Part shown: in pieces, positions 53,001 to 59,642 of the stretch
How positions within the stretch are numbered: position 1 is the stretch's first letter
How the letters are laid out: each line of letters starts with the position of its first letter
Assembly: GCA_016790225.1 (NCBI GenBank)
Contig: JAEUOZ010000033.1
Location: 1 to 64,000 of the forward strand
DNA length: 64,000 nucleotides
Direction of reading: 5' to 3'
Source: Rubrivivax sp.
Lineage (GTDB): Bacteria; Pseudomonadota; Gammaproteobacteria; Burkholderiales; Burkholderiaceae
Notes under the pieces: model-generated
Database searches by the model: none
What the model was told of the DNA's origin: nothing
What the model saw: only the letters and a program-made list of their open reading frames with translations
Translations under genes and position numbers: made by a program

Positions 53001-53983
53001 TGCAGCCGGCCGAAGACGGCCGCACGCTGGAATGGCAGGGCGTGCCCGGGCTGGCGGAGGCCCTGGGCGCACCGCCCGTTCTGGCCAACCCGGCGCTGGG
53101 CGGCTTCGTGCAGGGGCTGCTGCAGCACGGGCTGCGCGACAAGGCGCGTCTGGCCGGGCCTGGCGCACCCACCGAGACCGCGCTGGCCGCGCTGCTGCGC
53201 ATGATCGACGCCACGCTGTGGACCACCGATCCTGTGGGCCGCGAAGGCAACGAGCACCTCAGCCTGCTGGTGGGCCACCCGCTGGCCCTGGTGCGCGCCG
53301 AGCTGCGCCTGGAGGTGCAGGCCGAGCCCGCTGCCGCCGCGCTGCAGGCCGCCAGCTATCTGCCGGCCCGCGCGGAGCTGGAACGCACGCCGCTCACCGT
53401 GCGCCTGGGTGAGCTGCTGGCGCTGGACGACGGGCTGATGGGCTACTTCGTCAACGACGACTACAGCCGCTTCTTCCCGGTGCACGAAGCGCTGGCGCCG
53501 CAGGCCCGCCCGGCCGGCCCCGGCGAAGGCTACCTGGGCTCCATGGCGCTGCCGCCGCAGACCGCCGCGCGCCCGCTGGAGCACCCGTATGTGGACCGCA
53601 CGCCCTTCGTGGAGATCCGCCCCGGCCAGCGCCTGCGGCTGACCCTGGTGCTGGATCCGCGCGGTGCCGTGCACGCCACCTGCGGCTTCCTGCCGCGCAA
53701 GAAGATCGAGCTGATGCGCGAGCACGTGGCACCGGCGCTGGAGGCCCTGGCCTTCACCTTCCGCATCGGCCCGGTGCTGGTGGATCCCGACGCCGTGCGC
53801 ATGCCCGTGCCGGCCGAGATCGCCGGCGGCTGGAGCTGGGTGCGCCGCGTCAACGTGACCACCTGGCAGGAAGACAAGGTGGTCAAGGCCTCGCAGGATG
53901 CCCTGCTGGGCGATGCCCCTGCGATGCTGCAGGAGGGTTGGTTGAAGCTGAGCGGTTCGCTGAAACCCTCCACGCCCGGCTGA
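50042..53983 (+). CDS. large hypothetical protein (1313 residues) of the giant-protein cluster
   Basis: Starts nine bases after the previous stop. The N-terminal region has VLVPIVVEALPVSA, AGVHLHWALPDGLTRGERPA and TYLVCGWYGRLEDDPLYAPG; the middle contains a low-complexity GGPSGPSGPSSADRPAP linker (~535) between globular parts; later segments include MPRALALQFWRRPWTPIELA, LWLLRAGHLRLRRARIVDAF and HLSLLVGHPLALVRAELRLE; the end is beta-rich. No signal peptide, catalytic motif or membrane helix can be named. Size and coupling to the two preceding genes suggest a structural or carrier component. I do not recognise the family. Confidence 0.8.
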   Translation: MVTRSFQTELKARNLAMAHGIVPSSVIDWDAGAWRGPRVLVPIVVEALPVSAAAAAGASWAAVGIDPLNPAAPRPGPFDTTTGTRPAGVHLHWALPDGLTRGERPAAASDAALPASANPRDEQPESREAPRTRFTPVPDRWLVVRVQAGATASAPRRASAWVISGALDPARRSAVPLSQWKETRPSASEVPPVTAMGPGEPTFAVYYDNTRQLLAFHDPLTDAAQGPLTYLVCGWYGRLEDDPLYAPGREREFLALLKRLGWSLDAAALQSLHRSTRDELLKQTLLGDGGAQAQKMMSVQPKARTAPAFGLSPGAAAAEAPAPVNVNVGRGAARWLQFGEESRVDPTVSKVVYATPSYFDRYWPRQMLCHGAVFDVAWNGRGGGFDLPEAGVPPPGAVSVAVGQTSAQALAALAARESGDASQERLLDAFACGAMSDLSQPSGLARLESQLHAEDFSSRPGGFVVDTLEQGDAFVTSSGAESPPAPRASGGGGQASLNPAAKGLSDVAGVKVRTRFYRADSTLQMLHDAMGGPSGPSGPSSADRPAPAGSAPASAPRTRETVRRAMPRWYQPRDPVLLLRAARRAYKHGEDALLDGTLGCRLSGQTIRQLSVNPWAQAGQGNQPLPLVDVVGADLSTDDLKSGQIPAECGALFHETLLLDPTVVTRARELVVQRSARLKAPPGTETRAVSAAVAGQRVLAEQTLLFAATLDPTLDTQALAALSTLEGTMPRALALQFWRRPWTPIELAWEVEWYPSPGAERDWLLTGTDLALRGSIPTGTEGAPALTLRGRSILTPAIARTLEKQLKRFLDDEASGARDDASPDEEADLARVMRSFASLDVLGASLAGLHDTLMARAPVPGVAGAPAPDAWQPISGQSALWLLRAGHLRLRRARIVDAFGQFHDVAPSVLDTPVRAVDLVSRAGPAFLGLPPRLQEPSRLMFRLLDAADDAREATRQKSPVCGWLVPDHLDEAIEVFDQQGQPQGQLQPAEDGRTLEWQGVPGLAEALGAPPVLANPALGGFVQGLLQHGLRDKARLAGPGAPTETALAALLRMIDATLWTTDPVGREGNEHLSLLVGHPLALVRAELRLEVQAEPAAAALQAASYLPARAELERTPLTVRLGELLALDDGLMGYFVNDDYSRFFPVHEALAPQARPAGPGEGYLGSMALPPQTAARPLEHPYVDRTPFVEIRPGQRLRLTLVLDPRGAVHATCGFLPRKKIELMREHVAPALEALAFTFRIGPVLVDPDAVRMPVPAEIAGGWSWVRRVNVTTWQEDKVVKASQDALLGDAPAMLQEGWLKLSGSLKPSTPG

Positions 53984-54049
53984 GCGTCTCGCGGTCGCGC
54001 TTGCCGTGACAATCGGTGGCCGTTCTCCAGCCCACCGGACCCCAGCGCC

Positions 54050-56002
54050 ATGCCTTCCATTTCCCTGATCCATCCCGTTCCCCCGGTTCGCCGCGCTGCC
54101 CCCCTCACGGCCCTGGCCGCTGCGGCAGCCGCTGCCCTGCTGGCCACGGGCTGTGCGACGGCACCGGCGTCCTCCACCGCAGGCTCGGCACCCGCGGCTG
54201 CTGCGGCGCCGGCCGCCACCGGCGCTGCGGCGCGCCAGCTCATCACCAGCGGCAACCAGCTGCCGCGCACCAGCGTCGCGCTGCCGGTGCTGCCCAGCGA
54301 GCTCTTCCGCCTGCCCGCGCCGCAGCTGGCCGGCCTGTTGGCCAGCCTGGACGCCGAGATGCGCGGCGAGCTGCAGCGCTTCGAGATCCGCGACCGCAGC
54401 ACGCTGGACGGCTACAGCAGCGCGCAGGTCACGCTGGCCCTGCTGCGCGGCGAGCACTCGGCCATTCCCGCCACCGTCCGCGCATGGCGGGCGCGCCAGG
54501 AAAAACCCGCCGCTGCCGCGACCACGGCCATGCTTACCGAAGCCGCGGCAGCCGCGCGTGCCGCGGGCGGTGACATCGCCGCGCAGAAGCGTGTCTTCCG
54601 CGAACGCTTCGCGGCTCATGTCAATGGCTTGAGCTGGGAGCAGACCGCCAACACCGTGCGCGCGCAGAAGGGCAGCCTGGAGATCAACAACCCGGTCGTC
54701 ACCATCGCCGGCGTGCAGGCGCGGCTGGACCCTGCGGCGCGCAATGCCGGCATGAAGCTGGACCGCGGCAGCGTGCTGGGCGTGCTGCAGCAGCGCGCCT
54801 TCATCGAGAACGTGCTGCCCTTCCGCGACGAAGCGGTGGCCGTGCTGGGCGCCTACATCGATCGCCACCAGAAACCCATCGCCGACACCTGGACGCCGCG
54901 CACCTTTGCGCTGCGCCCCGATGCACCGGCCAAGCCCGTGGTGATCGCCATCTGGGACAGCGGCGTCGATCCCGCGCTGTTCCCGATGGCCGCGCCCGTG
55001 CCCGGCATCGGATTCGATCTCGAATCCCGCCCGGAGCCCGGCCAGCTGCAACCGCTGCGCGCCTGGGCCGCACAGTGGCCACAGGTGCAGCAGTGGCTGC
55101 GTGGCGCACGCGATGTGCAGGCGCAGGTGGATTCGCCCGAGGCCAGCGCCTACCGGCGCCACTTCGCCGGCCTCAAGGCCGAGGAGGTGAAGGACTTCAC
55201 CGAATCGATGCGCCTGGCCGGCAACTACTACCACGGCACGCACGTGGCCGGCATCGCGGTGGACGGCAACCCGTTTGCACGCGTCTTTGCCGCGCGCATC
55301 ACCTTCGGCTGGAAGACCGAGCCCCTGCCCGTGACGGACGAGCGCCGCGAGCGCGCCAAGGCCGCCGCCTGGGCCACCGTGAAAGCCATCCGCGAGAGCG
55401 GCGCGCGCGTCGTCAACATGAGCTTCGGCGGCTCGCAGCGCGGCTGGGAAGCCACGCTGCAGTACCACGGCATCGGCAAGGACGGCGAAGAACGCCGGGC
55501 GCTGGCGCGCCGCTATTTCACCGAAGCCCGCGACAACTTCCGCGACGCCATGGCCTCCGCGCCGGAGATCCTGTTCATCACCACCTCCGGCAACAGCGAC
55601 AGCGATTCCGGCTTCGAGGAAACCTCACCCGCCGACATCCAGCTGCCCAACCTGATGACCATCGGCGCTGTCGATTCGGCCGGCCAGGAGACCTCGTTCT
55701 CCAGCTTCGGCCGAACCACCGTGGCGCATGCAAATGGCTACATGGTGAACAGCTTCATTCCGGGTGGCGGGCGCCTGCGTGCATCGGGTACCTCGATGGC
55801 CGCGCCGCAGGTGGCTAACTTGGCGGCCAAGCTGTGGGCCTTGTATCCGGAATTGACGGTGGCGCAGGTGAAGCAGTTGATTCTGGACGGGGCGGAGCGG
55901 CAAGGCCGGGTGAACCTGATTCATCCGCGCAGGACCTTGGAGATTGCGGTGCAGAGGATGGGGCGGGGGAAGGCGGGGGATGTGGTTGCGGTGGGGGGCT
56001 GA
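54050..56002 (+). CDS. subtilisin-like (S8) serine protease, predicted lipoprotein
   Basis: 650 residues. After a signal peptide ending LLATGCATAP the Cys could be lipidated (the lipobox is not strict), anchoring the enzyme to a membrane. A ~240-residue Ala-rich pro-region precedes the S8 fold, with catalytic D303 (IWDSGVD), H398 (YHGTHVAGIA) and S582 (SGTSMAAPQVA); the oxyanion Asn is in TTSGNSDSDSGF. It starts 66 bp after the giant-cluster genes on the same strand and may process them. The last ~60 codons change abruptly to TTG/GGG/ATT-type usage with G-rich DNA, unlike the rest of the gene. Confidence 0.85.
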   Translation: MPSISLIHPVPPVRRAAPLTALAAAAAAALLATGCATAPASSTAGSAPAAAAAPAATGAAARQLITSGNQLPRTSVALPVLPSELFRLPAPQLAGLLASLDAEMRGELQRFEIRDRSTLDGYSSAQVTLALLRGEHSAIPATVRAWRARQEKPAAAATTAMLTEAAAAARAAGGDIAAQKRVFRERFAAHVNGLSWEQTANTVRAQKGSLEINNPVVTIAGVQARLDPAARNAGMKLDRGSVLGVLQQRAFIENVLPFRDEAVAVLGAYIDRHQKPIADTWTPRTFALRPDAPAKPVVIAIWDSGVDPALFPMAAPVPGIGFDLESRPEPGQLQPLRAWAAQWPQVQQWLRGARDVQAQVDSPEASAYRRHFAGLKAEEVKDFTESMRLAGNYYHGTHVAGIAVDGNPFARVFAARITFGWKTEPLPVTDERRERAKAAAWATVKAIRESGARVVNMSFGGSQRGWEATLQYHGIGKDGEERRALARRYFTEARDNFRDAMASAPEILFITTSGNSDSDSGFEETSPADIQLPNLMTIGAVDSAGQETSFSSFGRTTVAHANGYMVNSFIPGGGRLRASGTSMAAPQVANLAAKLWALYPELTVAQVKQLILDGAERQGRVNLIHPRRTLEIAVQRMGRGKAGDVVAVGG

Positions 56003-56040
56003 GGGCCGCTGCCCTTGGGGCCCGCTGCGAGTAGGCTGGA

Positions 56041-57696
56041 CTAGGCCGCGGACTTCAGAGCAACTCGAAAGCCCAGGGCAGGGTCCCGGACGTCGCGCCG
56101 GTAGGGGTAGCGGAACGCCGAACGTACGAGCCTGGCGCCGGAGTCCCACGAGCCGCCCCGTATGGCGCGGGCGGCTCCCGTCCCTGCCAATGCAGCCCCT
56201 TTCGGGTTCTCGACGGCTTGGCCCGTATAAGCCCGCCGGTCGTCCGAGCACCACTCCCAGACATTGCCGTGCATCTGGTGCAACCCCCAGGCATTCGCAG
56301 GCAAGGCTTTGACCGGTACGGTCTTCTCTCGATAGAGGCCCTTCGGGGCGTCGGCGTAGGGGTGGTTGCCGTTGTAGTTGACCTGCTGCGGCGTGATCTG
56401 TGCGCCAAAGCTGAACGGCTTGTTCGTGCCGGCGCGACAGGCGTATTCCCACTCTGCTTCGGTCGGCAAATGCGCCGCCGCGCCAGCGGGTAGTTGCCTT
56501 TGCAGCTTCTTCAGAAAGGCCTCAACATCGAGGTGGCTCACCTGCTCGACCGGGTTCTGCAGGTCCGCCGAGAAACGGGCGGGGTTCTTGCCTCCCATCA
56601 CCGCCAGCCACAGGGCTTGCGTGCAGGCCGTATCGGCCAACCATAATCCGGGGCTGATGCTCACTCTGTGCTGTGGGCCTTCGTCGTCGCTGCGCAGTTC
56701 TTCAAGCGAGGGCGAGCCCATAAGGAATTCACCTGCCACGATCCAGCGCATGCGCTGCACGACCTTGCCGACGGTCAGATCGGCCCATCGGCCGAAACTG
56801 TCCGTACCTGCGTCGCTGGCCCATGCCGGTTTGGCAACAGTAACGGACGTGGGCGGCGGCGGCGCTGCCGCCGGCGCGGCCGCGGTCCGTACCCGTGGCG
56901 ACGGCGCGGGGCCCGCATCAGAAAACAGCTTCCACGCGCCGCCCGCCAAGAGCGCGGCACCGCCCAGTAGCAAACCGCGTTTGGTATTGGCGTTCGCGCC
57001 ATCGCTGTTGTCGGCCGCCGTGTCGACGGGCTCTGCCGAGCCCTCTGAACTGGAGTTCCTGGCCACTGACGGCGTGGGCTCAGGGATTGCTTGTAAAGGC
57101 CGCGCCGGAGGCACTGGCGCCCTTTCCACGCCCGAGACGGGCTCAGGCTGAACGGCCGGGACAGGTGGAGGTGATCGCGGCGTCGGCGGTTGCGGTTGCG
57201 GTTGCGGTTGCGGTTGCGGTTGCGGTTGCGGCGCCTCCAGCATGCGACGCAGACTCTTCACCAACTCCCCCATCCCCGCATCAAACCGGCTGATCTGCAG
57301 TTCCAGCGCATGCCGTCGCAGCATCGGCCGCACGGCCTCAGGCAAATCCACGGATCGCGGCAGCAAAGTGTTGTCCAGCAAGACCGGCACCACGCGGATG
57401 CCGCGGTTCAGCGCCGTCACCAGCTCCAGCCGCACAAAGTCGTTTTCATCGTCCAGCCGCCGCTGGCCGTGGCCGTCGCGGGCGTCTGCCCATTGCGGGC
57501 CGATCAGGGCCAGCAGCACGCGGCACTGGGCGAGCTGCCTTTCCAGCGAGACGACAAAGTCTTCGCCGTAGTCCAGCCCTTCCAGATCGATGAAGACCTC
57601 ACCCGCGCCAAACTCCGCCCGCAGCCGCTCGTAGATGGCCCGTGCGTGGACGGCGCTGTCTTGTCGGCGGTAGTTGATGAAGATGCCGGCGGCCAT
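56041..57696 (-). CDS. membrane-anchored TIR / formylglycine-generating-enzyme-like (SUMF1) protein
   Basis: 551 residues, three parts. Residues 1-140 form a bacterial-type TIR/TIR-like domain (GIFINYRRQDSAVHARAIYE; FIDLEGLDYGEDFVVSLERQ). A Pro-Gln repeat linker (about 154-170) and Pro-rich stretch lead to one membrane helix (RGLLLGGAALLAGGAWKLF, ~240-258). The C-terminal ~250 residues are an FGE-sulfatase domain: GEFLMGSPS, LPTEAEWEYACRAGT, HGNVWEWCSD, AIRGGSWDSGARLVRSAFR. The active-site Cys pair of true FGE is not evident, so it may be a binding domain. Same-fold fusions occur in bacterial conflict/signalling systems. Convergent with the S8 protease gene. The TIR resembles, but is clearly distinct from, the one at 24 kb. 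Confidence 0.85.
   Translation of the reverse strand: MAAGIFINYRRQDSAVHARAIYERLRAEFGAGEVFIDLEGLDYGEDFVVSLERQLAQCRVLLALIGPQWADARDGHGQRRLDDENDFVRLELVTALNRGIRVVPVLLDNTLLPRSVDLPEAVRPMLRRHALELQISRFDAGMGELVKSLRRMLEAPQPQPQPQPQPQPQPPTPRSPPPVPAVQPEPVSGVERAPVPPARPLQAIPEPTPSVARNSSSEGSAEPVDTAADNSDGANANTKRGLLLGGAALLAGGAWKLFSDAGPAPSPRVRTAAAPAAAPPPPTSVTVAKPAWASDAGTDSFGRWADLTVGKVVQRMRWIVAGEFLMGSPSLEELRSDDEGPQHRVSISPGLWLADTACTQALWLAVMGGKNPARFSADLQNPVEQVSHLDVEAFLKKLQRQLPAGAAAHLPTEAEWEYACRAGTNKPFSFGAQITPQQVNYNGNHPYADAPKGLYREKTVPVKALPANAWGLHQMHGNVWEWCSDDRRAYTGQAVENPKGAALAGTGAARAIRGGSWDSGARLVRSAFRYPYRRDVRDPALGFRVALKSAA
57188..57229 (-). repeat. seven GGTTGC units encoding a Pro-Gln linker
   Basis: Seven exact hexanucleotide copies (GGTTGC on the plus strand) in frame with the TIR/FGE gene, translating to alternating Pro and Gln. 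Unit number may vary by slippage, changing linker length without frameshift. Confidence 0.95.
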
Positions 57697-58022
57697 GGGA
57701 CTGGGGCGTTATGGGGGGCCGATTCTAGGCACCATGCGCGCGCCGCCATCCCTGGCTGGACCCAGCTTCGCCCTCACCCGCCTTGATCCCAGAGGGCACC
57801 GGCAGCAGCGGCAATGGCGTCAGGTCTTGCAGCACTGGGGTCAGGTCCTGAACCTTGAATCGTCACCTGCCGGCGCCCCGGCCCGGACGGCGCCTGCCGG
57901 CCGAACCAGCCACCACCGGCCGCTTGCGGTACGACACCACGGCCCGCTTGCCAAGCAGCCAGCTTGACGCCAAAGTCACGCCCCCGGCACCACCCCGGCC
58001 GCAGTCCGCTGAGCAATCCCTG
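57697..58022. other. divergent intergenic region with GGGGTCAGG-type repeats
   Basis: 326 bp between the TIR/FGE and PaiB starts, without a supported gene. It holds two copies of a GG(C/G)GTCAGGTC(T/C)TG motif, given as a separate entry. The remainder is Pro/Arg-coding-like GC-rich DNA; no promoter box stands out. Confidence 0.5.
57816..57852. repeat. pair of GGNGTCAGGTC repeats (REP/RAYT-associated type)
   Basis: Two 16-bp copies at 57816-57831 and 57837-57852, 21 bp apart, differing at three positions. Similar GGGGTCAGGTC motifs are known to flank IS200-like REP-associated transposase genes, and a relic of such a gene lies 0.8 kb away at 58690, on the other side of paiB. Confidence 0.5.
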
Positions 58023-58646
58023 ATGTACATCCCGCCGCACTTCGCCGTCACCGAGCCGCAGACCCTTCAGCGCATCATCCGCGAGCACCCGCTGGGCACA
58101 CTGGTCAGCAGCGTGGACGGCCTGCTGGACGCCGACCACATCCCCTTCGAGTACGAGCCCGGCGCGGGTCCGCTGGGCACGCTCAAGGCGCACGTGGCCC
58201 GTGCCAACCCGCTGTGGCAGCGCTGCCCCAGCGGGACGCCGGTGATGGTGATCTTTCGCGGCGCGGAGGCCTTCATCTCGCCCAACTGGTACCCCAGCAA
58301 GCACGAGCAGCACCGCCAGGTGCCCACCTGGAACTACGAGGTCGTGCACGCGCATGGCACGCTGCAGATCCACGATGACGAGCGCTTCGTGCGCGCGCTG
58401 GTGGCACGCCTGACGCGCGAGCACGAGGCCGCCGAGCCCCGGCCCTGGAAGATGGGCGACTCGGCGCCGGATTTCATCGACGGCCTGCTGCGCAACATCG
58501 TGGGCATCGAGGTCAGCGTCAGCGCCCTGGTGGGCAAGAGCAAACTGAGCCAGAACAAGGAGCGCCGCGACCGCGAGGGCGCCGCCGAGACGCTGGCCCG
58601 GCGTGGCCATGACGAACTGGCGCTGCGCATGCGACCTGAACCGTGA
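58023..58646 (+). CDS. PaiB family FMN-binding negative transcriptional regulator
   Basis: 207 residues. Typical PaiB features: MYIPPHFAVTEPQTLQRIIR at the start, HPLGTLVSSVDGLLDADHIP, LKAHVARANPLWQ, VIFRGAEAFISPNWYPSK and a C-terminal IVGIEVSVSALVGKSKLSQN, ending in an Arg-rich helix. These are the FMN-binding split-barrel motifs of the family, whose Bacillus founder represses sporulation and protease genes; in proteobacteria the function is less clear. The ATG at 58023 begins the conserved domain. A hairpin follows the stop at 58656. Confidence 0.9.
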   Translation: MYIPPHFAVTEPQTLQRIIREHPLGTLVSSVDGLLDADHIPFEYEPGAGPLGTLKAHVARANPLWQRCPSGTPVMVIFRGAEAFISPNWYPSKHEQHRQVPTWNYEVVHAHGTLQIHDDERFVRALVARLTREHEAAEPRPWKMGDSAPDFIDGLLRNIVGIEVSVSALVGKSKLSQNKERRDREGAAETLARRGHDELALRMRPEP

Positions 58647-58655
58647 TCAGGCCAT

Positions 58656-58678
58656 CCCCGCTGCATGAGGCAGCGGGG
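58656..58678 (+). terminator. perfect hairpin after paiB
   Basis: CCCCGCTGC - ATGAG - GCAGCGGGG, 9-bp perfect arms with a 5-nt loop, beginning ten bases after the paiB stop codon. No T-run. It can serve as a terminator or be a REP-type palindrome, given the transposase relic right beside it. Confidence 0.55.
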
Positions 58679-58689
58679 AAGCAAAGGCG

Positions 58690-58866
58690 TCACAGCAGGA
58701 CCAGGGCCAGGCATCGGCCCGCTCGACGAGGCCTGCGATTGAAGGCTTGCGTGTAGACGCCATTCACATGCCTCATGAGCCTGGACAGATTGCCCTGTCG
58801 CGTGTGCAGCACGCAGTGGACGTGTTGTGCATCTGGCAATAGCTCGATTCGAAGCAGTCGGGCCAT
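58690..58866 (-). pseudogene. REP-associated tyrosine transposase (IS200-like) relic with internal deletion
   Basis: The frame opens MARLLRIELLPDAQHVHCVL, then HTRQGNLSRLMRHVNGVYT and QAFNRR. MAR-LRIE is the usual N-terminus of RAYT (Y1_Tnp) proteins and NLSRLMRHVNGVYTQxFNRR the conserved segment that normally lies about 100 residues further in. Some 70 residues containing the first part of the nuclease fold are missing, and after RRPRR the frame goes out of register, losing the Tyr-bearing helix. Dead relic. It adjoins the HAD gene stop and the hairpin at 58656. Confidence 0.65.
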
Positions 58867-58881
58867 GCGGGCCCCACACAC

Positions 58882-59556
58882 TCAAGCCCAATCCACCATC
58901 CGCCACCCCCGCTCGCGGGCGACGGCCTTCAGCCGCTGATCGCCATTCACCACGACCGCTTCGTCCACGGCACTCAGCAGGGCCAGGTCGTTCATGGAGT
59001 CGGAATAGAAGACGCTGTGGTGCTGGGCCAGGCCCGGCAGGGCCTGCTGGGCCAGCCAGGCCTGCAGGCGGGCGACCTTGCCCTCGCGCATGTTGGGTAG
59101 GCCTGCCACGCGGCCGGTAAAGCGCCCTGCCTCGTCGTGCTCGGCTTCGGTGGCGATCAGGTGGGTGAAGTCCAGGACCTGCGCCGTGCGCTCGGCCAGG
59201 AAGCGGCTGGTCGCGGTGCTCATGACGAGGCGATGGCCGGCCGCGCGGTGGGCTTCGACCGCAGCGATGCCCTGGGGCAGCAGCCGCGGCTGAATCCGGG
59301 TGTGCAAACACTGCTCGCGCAGCGGCAGCCAGTGCGCCGCCGTGTGGCCCGCCAGGGTGCCGAGGAAGAATTCGCAGAACTCCAGCACACCCACGCTGCC
59401 GGCCTTGTAGCCGGCTTCGATGGCGCGGTTGCGGGCGTCGAACTCGGTGCGGTCCAGCACGCCCTGGTCCATCAGGAATTCACACCACAGCACGTCGCTG
59501 TCGCCGGCCAGCAGGGTGTGGTCCAGGTCAAAGAGGGCCAGCACGGGCCGCGTCAC
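58882..59556 (-). CDS. HAD-IB family hydrolase (phosphatase, SerB-like)
   Basis: About 224 residues. Motif I is ALFDLDHTLLAGDSD (nucleophile Asp and general acid), motif II LVMSTATSRFL, motif III Lys in NMREGKVARL and motif IV YSDSMNDLALL: the subclass IB order, as in phosphoserine phosphatase and histidinol-phosphatase-like proteins. The cap lies between motifs I and II (EFDARNRAIEAGYKAGSVGV). The start is set at the GTG of VTRPVLALF; an earlier GTG is possible. Last gene of the amine-type operon, 86 bp after the aldehyde dehydrogenase. Substrate unknown. Confidence 0.8.
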   Translation of the reverse strand: MTRPVLALFDLDHTLLAGDSDVLWCEFLMDQGVLDRTEFDARNRAIEAGYKAGSVGVLEFCEFFLGTLAGHTAAHWLPLREQCLHTRIQPRLLPQGIAAVEAHRAAGHRLVMSTATSRFLAERTAQVLDFTHLIATEAEHDEAGRFTGRVAGLPNMREGKVARLQAWLAQQALPGLAQHHSVFYSDSMNDLALLSAVDEAVVVNGDQRLKAVARERGWRMVDWA

Positions 59557-59642
59557 CTGGCGGCCCGTGCCCGGCAGGTGCACGGCGTCGCCTGCGGCGG
59601 CTTCAGGCGTCCCAGTGCCGCCCGGCGGAATGCCCGCGGCGC

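Noticed and set aside
35651..53983. A complete type VI secretion system, prophage or extracellular contractile injection system
   Set aside because: Only an Hcp-like gene is present. No sheath, VgrG/spike, baseplate, ClpV, TssM or capsid/terminase gene could be found.
48575..55468. An open frame of 2297 codons on the minus strand
   Set aside because: It runs across three plus-strand genes and into the subtilisin gene, whose catalytic Asp, His, Asn and Ser motifs are unmistakable. It is a shadow frame.
56041..57696. Counting the TIR/FGE protein as part of the peptide cassette
   Set aside because: It is 30 kb away, on high-GC DNA with its own architecture; no sequence link to the peptide or the maturase is visible.
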